From NCBI GenBank assembly GCA_003449615.1, contig DMHA01000233.1, forward strand, positions 1-10,326: a DNA stretch of 10,326 nt, in the 5' to 3' direction. Source of the stretch: Flavobacterium sp. Lineage in GTDB: Bacteria; Bacteroidota; Bacteroidia; Flavobacteriales; Flavobacteriaceae. This document shows positions 6,981-10,326 of the stretch, in pieces. Both the position numbers and the translations under genes were made by a program. Each line of letters opens with the position of its first letter. The stretch's first letter is position 1. The notes beneath the pieces were generated by a model. It had not been told where the DNA came from. It saw only the letters and a program-made list of their open reading frames with translations, and did not search any database.

Positions 6981-9938
6981 TTAGAAATTAAGATTTAATC
7001 CAAATGAAAAAATGCGAGGTACAGGATAAGGATTTTCATTACCATTAGTTGTCAAGGCTTCAGGATCAAGACCTTGATAGTTGGTTATGATAAATACATT
7101 CTGAACCGAGAAATTAACGTTCATTCCTACTTTTGAATTGGCCAATACTTTACCAAAATCATAACCAATGCTGATGTTGTCCATTTTTAGGAAAGAAGCA
7201 TTTTGCAAATAGAAATCGCTGTATCCTTGTGCTGGATCATTATGACTAAAATTTGTGTCATAATACAAAGTGCTAAGGTTTTGTGAAGTCTGCCATTCGG
7301 TGATTGAAATGGTGTTGTCATACGGATGAAAAAACAAATAATGGTCTAAATTAGCGTGGAATGCTGTTGCTATATTCCATTTTTTGTATTGGAAATTGGT
7401 ACTGAAACCCATCAGATATCTTGGTGCGGTCGATTTATTGGTAATATATCGGTCACTGGCATTGAGCAAACCATCATTATTGACATCGAGCATTTGACCC
7501 TCGATAGGCATTCCGTTTGCACCATAAACCTGATGATACAAATAAAAGGTGTTGCGAGGATAATCTACCGTATTGACTAAAGTAGCAGCGCTAAAGAGTC
7601 CAATTCCTTCATCGGAAACATCGTTCAGGTGGGTAATTTTATTCTCGTTGTAGGTAAAATTAAAATTAATATCCCAATTCATCGTGTCGGTTTTTAGTGG
7701 AATTGCTTTCAATGTAAACTCTACACCTCTATTTTCCATAGTACCAATATTAAGAAGCAATTCACTTTCTTGATTAAAACCTAAAGGAACTCTAGTTTTA
7801 TTCAACAAATCTTTGGTCTGTTTTAGATAAACATCTACACTTGCTGTAATCCTGTTATTTAAAAAGCCAAAATCCAATCCAATATTGGATGAAGCGGTCT
7901 CTTCCCATCTAAGATTTAAATTATAAGCACCCGGATTGATAGTGATATAACTTGTATTCCCAAAAGTGTACTGTTGGTCTGAATAGCCCGCATTATATGT
8001 TGGTCTGTGGTAGTAATTCTCAATACCGTCCTGCTGACCAGTAATACCATAGCCCAATCGCAATTTCAAATCAGATAAAGTCTTATTGTCTCTAAGGAAT
8101 CCTTCCTCTTTAATTTTCCAAGCAAAAGCCGCAGACGGAAACAAGCCCCATCTGTTTTGTTCTGAAAATCTGGAAGACCCGTCCTGACGTAAAGAGGCTG
8201 TCAGTAAATATTTTTCGTTGAAGACATAATTAACTCTGCCATAAAACGAAATGATAGAATGACTTGGCTTGTCGAACGGAAAAACTGGATCGCTATTGGG
8301 TTGTTTGACACCATCAGGTCTATAAGTAGGATAAGAATAGTTGGTAGTCAAGAAATCATTATAGGAATAACCAGCTGTAATATCAAATCGGCTTTTTATG
8401 GAAGCTATTTCTTTACTGTAAAACAAATAGGATTCTAACAAAGTATTCTTCACTTCTTTTGATGGAGCAGCATAATAAATATAGCCCTCTTGAAGGTTTG
8501 CGGGAAAATAATTTGCAGCTGCTGAACTTAAATATTTTCCTCTTGAAACGTCGTAACCTGCATTTACATTAAGGTGTAAGTCTGGCAAAAAGTGCATCGA
8601 ATAATCCAATTGTAAATTCCCCACGCTTCGAATGTTTTCGTTTCTGCTTTTTACTTGCTCTAACATACTTACCGGATTAATGATGGCTAATGATGGATTG
8701 CTGGCGAACTGCGTGTATTGAAAATAACCACCATAAGTTTGGTCTTCAACGTGAACGGGTTGTGTAGGGTCGAATGCTCTTGCATTCCATAGTGCGCCTT
8801 CGTTGGCAATATGCTCATCTTCAAACGAACCCTTCAAGTTTAAATTTACTTTCAAATGGTTGTCGAAAAATTTTGGACTTAAATTCAGCAAGGCTGTAAA
8901 TCTTTCATAATTACCTGTTCTTAAAATTCCATCTTGATTTAGATAACCAACAGAAACTCTATAGGGCAATGATTTTATAGCACCACTCATACTCAAATTG
9001 TTTTCTGTTGCCAATGCCACTTGATAAATTTCGTCCTGCCACTTCGTATTTGCTGTACCGGGCGGCGTTTTTGGTGGGGTTCCATTAGTTGTTAAAGTTC
9101 CAACAAGACTCCTGTATTGATCTGCTGATAATACTGGAGCTTTCTCCATAATACTAGTCACTCTAGTTGAGGATGAAAAATCAACTTGTGTTTCTTTTAA
9201 ACTTCCTTTTTTGGTTGTGATTATTATTACACCATTAGACGCTCTTGACCCATAAATGGCAGATGCCGATGCGTCTTTTAAGACCGTAAAACTTTCTATA
9301 TCATTAGGATTTAACTGACTAAGCATTCCAGCCCCACCATTCCAACCTTCGAGCGGAACACCATCTACAACATATAAAGGGTCGTTGCTTGCATTTAATG
9401 AAGACCCACCTCGAATTATAATGGAACTCCCAGCTCCAGGTTTACCACTTCGGGGTGTAATTTGCACACCTGCAACTTTATTGGCGATTAATCCTTCGAC
9501 GTTTGTAACGGGTGCTTTATGAAAATCCTTTGAACTTACTTGAGTTATAGAACCTGTAAGATCTTTTTTCTTGGTCGATCCATATCCAATTATTACAACT
9601 TCAGTTAATGTTTTGGTTTCTTCTTGAAGTGTGACATTTAATACATTTCCAGTAATTTTTTTCTCGACTGTTGCATATCCTAAAAATGAAAATGAGGCAA
9701 TATCGCCCATATTGGCACTAATTTGATAATTTCCATCAAAATCTGAAATCGTACTAATGGTACTGTTTTTTAATGTAATTGTCACTCCGGGAATACTAGC
9801 ATTAGTAGCCTGATCGACAACAGTTCCTTTTACTGTAACTTTTTGTGCAAAAAACAGAAGCGGTATTAAAAAAATAATTAACGAATAGGAAAACCTATTT
9901 ACAGTAAGAGTTCTTTTTTGCTTTGGGATTGTTTTCAT
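6981..9938 (-). CDS. SusC/RagA-family TonB-dependent oligosaccharide transporter
   Basis: This 985-residue outer-membrane transporter has a long, basic n-region followed by a hydrophobic signal segment ending LLFFAQ near residue 32. Residues about 34-105 are a carboxypeptidase-regulatory-like beta-sandwich (VKGTVVDQATNASIPGVTI, SDFDGNYQI, FSFLGYAT), typical of SusC. A TonB-box-like stretch TEVVIIGYG (112-120) precedes the plug, which carries IIIRGGSSLNASNDPLYVVDGVPL (172-195), NPNDIESFTVLKDASASAIYG (from 210) and SRASNGVIIITTKKG (231-245). The rest is the beta-barrel, with the usual LRWEETASSNIGLDFG stretch near residue 680 and a terminal aromatic, LNLNF. The protein imports oligosaccharides into the periplasm using TonB energy. 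It is the first gene of the operon, with 388 bases of non-coding sequence upstream. No Shine-Dalgarno is present; the A-rich leader AAAATATAAT directly before ATG is usual in Bacteroidota. It lacks an extra N-terminal signalling domain, so sigma/anti-sigma control is not suggested. Confidence 0.97.
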   Translation of the reverse strand: MKTIPKQKRTLTVNRFSYSLIIFLIPLLFFAQKVTVKGTVVDQATNASIPGVTITLKNSTISTISDFDGNYQISANMGDIASFSFLGYATVEKKITGNVLNVTLQEETKTLTEVVIIGYGSTKKKDLTGSITQVSSKDFHKAPVTNVEGLIANKVAGVQITPRSGKPGAGSSIIIRGGSSLNASNDPLYVVDGVPLEGWNGGAGMLSQLNPNDIESFTVLKDASASAIYGSRASNGVIIITTKKGSLKETQVDFSSSTRVTSIMEKAPVLSADQYRSLVGTLTTNGTPPKTPPGTANTKWQDEIYQVALATENNLSMSGAIKSLPYRVSVGYLNQDGILRTGNYERFTALLNLSPKFFDNHLKVNLNLKGSFEDEHIANEGALWNARAFDPTQPVHVEDQTYGGYFQYTQFASNPSLAIINPVSMLEQVKSRNENIRSVGNLQLDYSMHFLPDLHLNVNAGYDVSRGKYLSSAAANYFPANLQEGYIYYAAPSKEVKNTLLESYLFYSKEIASIKSRFDITAGYSYNDFLTTNYSYPTYRPDGVKQPNSDPVFPFDKPSHSIISFYGRVNYVFNEKYLLTASLRQDGSSRFSEQNRWGLFPSAAFAWKIKEEGFLRDNKTLSDLKLRLGYGITGQQDGIENYYHRPTYNAGYSDQQYTFGNTSYITINPGAYNLNLRWEETASSNIGLDFGFLNNRITASVDVYLKQTKDLLNKTRVPLGFNQESELLLNIGTMENRGVEFTLKAIPLKTDTMNWDINFNFTYNENKITHLNDVSDEGIGLFSAATLVNTVDYPRNTFYLYHQVYGANGMPIEGQMLDVNNDGLLNASDRYITNKSTAPRYLMGFSTNFQYKKWNIATAFHANLDHYLFFHPYDNTISITEWQTSQNLSTLYYDTNFSHNDPAQGYSDFYLQNASFLKMDNISIGYDFGKVLANSKVGMNVNFSVQNVFIITNYQGLDPEALTTNGNENPYPVPRIFSFGLNLNF

Positions 9939-10023
9939 ATTATATTTTGATTGTAAATTGTTTGGTTTTTTAATTGATTAGGATTTGCCAATATAATTCT
10001 CTTCTTAATTTAGTACACCGTTA

Positions 10024-10058
10024 CAAATTTATTTTAGTCCAATGGGGATTTTTTCAAA
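10024..10058 (-). promoter_or_regulatory. Candidate Bacteroidota-type promoter for the operon
   Basis: On the minus strand TTTG (10055-10058) is followed after 23 bases by TAAATTTG (10024-10031). The second matches the TAnnTTTG -7 consensus exactly, and the spacing is at the upper end of that reported for Flavobacterium. Transcription would start near 10017, giving a leader of about 80 bases before susC. Chance matches are not rare in DNA this AT-rich. Confidence 0.45.
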
Positions 10059-10122
10059 TTTGGTTTTAATTTATGTGTATTATTATCGATGCAATAATTA
10101 ATGTTAAGATTTTAATTGAATC

Positions 10123-10158
10123 CAAAATTAATTGACTACAATATTACAGATAATGCAA
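10123..10158 (-). promoter_or_regulatory. Alternative candidate promoter next to the direct repeats
   Basis: TAATTTTG (minus strand, 10123-10130) also fits TAnnTTTG. The nearest upstream TTG (10156-10158) is 25 bases away, slightly too far, so the -33 element is weaker than in the other candidate. In its favour, the direct repeats begin only 9 bases upstream, a usual place for an activator. The leader would be about 180 bases. Confidence 0.35.
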
Positions 10159-10167
10159 TTGAATAGA

Positions 10168-10208
10168 GGGTGCGAAATCGTTTTTTAAGGGGTACGAAAT
10201 CGTTTTTT
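10168..10208. promoter_or_regulatory. Two 19-base direct repeats at 22-base period, likely activator site
   Basis: GGGTGCGAAATCGTTTTTT (10168-10186) recurs as GGGTACGAAATCGTTTTTT (10190-10208), with 18 of 19 bases identical. The 22-base period is about two helical turns, so both copies face the same side of the DNA. This is the geometry of AraC-family half-sites, and HTCS sensor-regulators of PULs end in an AraC-type DNA-binding domain. The repeats are GC-richer than their surroundings and I found no other copy in the window. Binding by an HTCS is inferred. Confidence 0.65.
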
Positions 10209-10326
10209 TTGAATGGTTAAAATAAAATTGAATTGAAAACAGGGAGGAAACAAAGAAAAAATCAAAACTAAAACACAAAGTAATGTTTTAAAAAATGACT
10301 ACTTTTTACACTAATAATATTTATAA

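Larger units (their letters stand above)
9939..10326 (-). promoter_or_regulatory. Operon control region upstream of susC
   Basis: These 388 bases contain no convincing gene. They hold two candidate promoters matching the Bacteroidota -7 motif and a pair of 19-base direct repeats, listed separately. From about 10209 to the window end the DNA is very A/T-rich with no clear structure. No regulator gene is visible; an HTCS or other sensor may lie beyond the right edge. Confidence 0.7.

Noticed and set aside
10263..10270. A third minus-strand TAnnTTTG match (TAGTTTTG)
   Set aside because: It lies upstream of the direct repeats and more than 320 bases from susC, with little room for a -33 element to judge. 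A chance match in AT-rich DNA is more likely.
10295..10326. An ATG on the plus strand that stays open to the window end
   Set aside because: Only ten codons are visible, with no recognisable protein start and no spaced ribosome-binding signal. It could be a divergent gene but cannot be supported.

Overview
The window looks like part of a polysaccharide utilisation locus (PUL) from a member of the Bacteroidota, most likely a Flavobacterium-like species. The DNA is strongly AT-rich. There is a SusC/SusD pair. Lipoproteins carry a +2 to +4 acidic stretch after the lipid cysteine. One protein ends in a type IX secretion (T9SS) sorting domain. Shine-Dalgarno sequences are absent before the genes. 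No species assignment can be made from sequence alone.

All seven genes are on the minus strand and read from right to left. From position 10326 downwards: a 388-base control region with a 22-base-period direct repeat and candidate Bacteroidota promoters; a SusC TonB-dependent transporter (6981-9938); a SusD lipoprotein (5398-6960); a SusE/SusF-like surface glycan-binding lipoprotein with two tandem copies of a carbohydrate-binding-like module (4195-5364); a divergent GH53-type lipoprotein (2858-4075); a T9SS-sorted protein with an unrecognised N-terminal domain (1827-2759); a canonical GH53 endo-beta-1,4-galactanase lipoprotein (599-1699); and the first 195 residues of a GH2 enzyme, probably a beta-galactosidase, running off the left edge (1-585). 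There are no RNA genes, insertion sequences or CRISPR arrays.

The gene set points to beta-1,4-galactan, the side chain of rhamnogalacturonan I and type I arabinogalactan, as the substrate. In the inferred pathway, GH53 enzymes cut the chain and the SusE-like protein and perhaps the T9SS protein hold it at the surface. SusD/SusC then import galacto-oligosaccharides, and the GH2 enzyme releases galactose in the periplasm. From memory, the order SusC-SusD-SusE-like-GH53-GH2 matches the galactan PUL of Bacteroides thetaiotaomicron (BT4671 to BT4667). This window differs by inserting a second, divergent GH53 and the T9SS protein.

The operon has two spacing classes. SusC/SusD, SusD/SusE and GH53/GH2 are 13-33 bases apart. 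The other three junctions are 98-127 bases apart, and at each of these the upstream gene's stop codon lies inside a short inverted repeat. The least explained parts are the divergent GH53, the T9SS protein, the 22-base repeat and these stop-codon hairpins.
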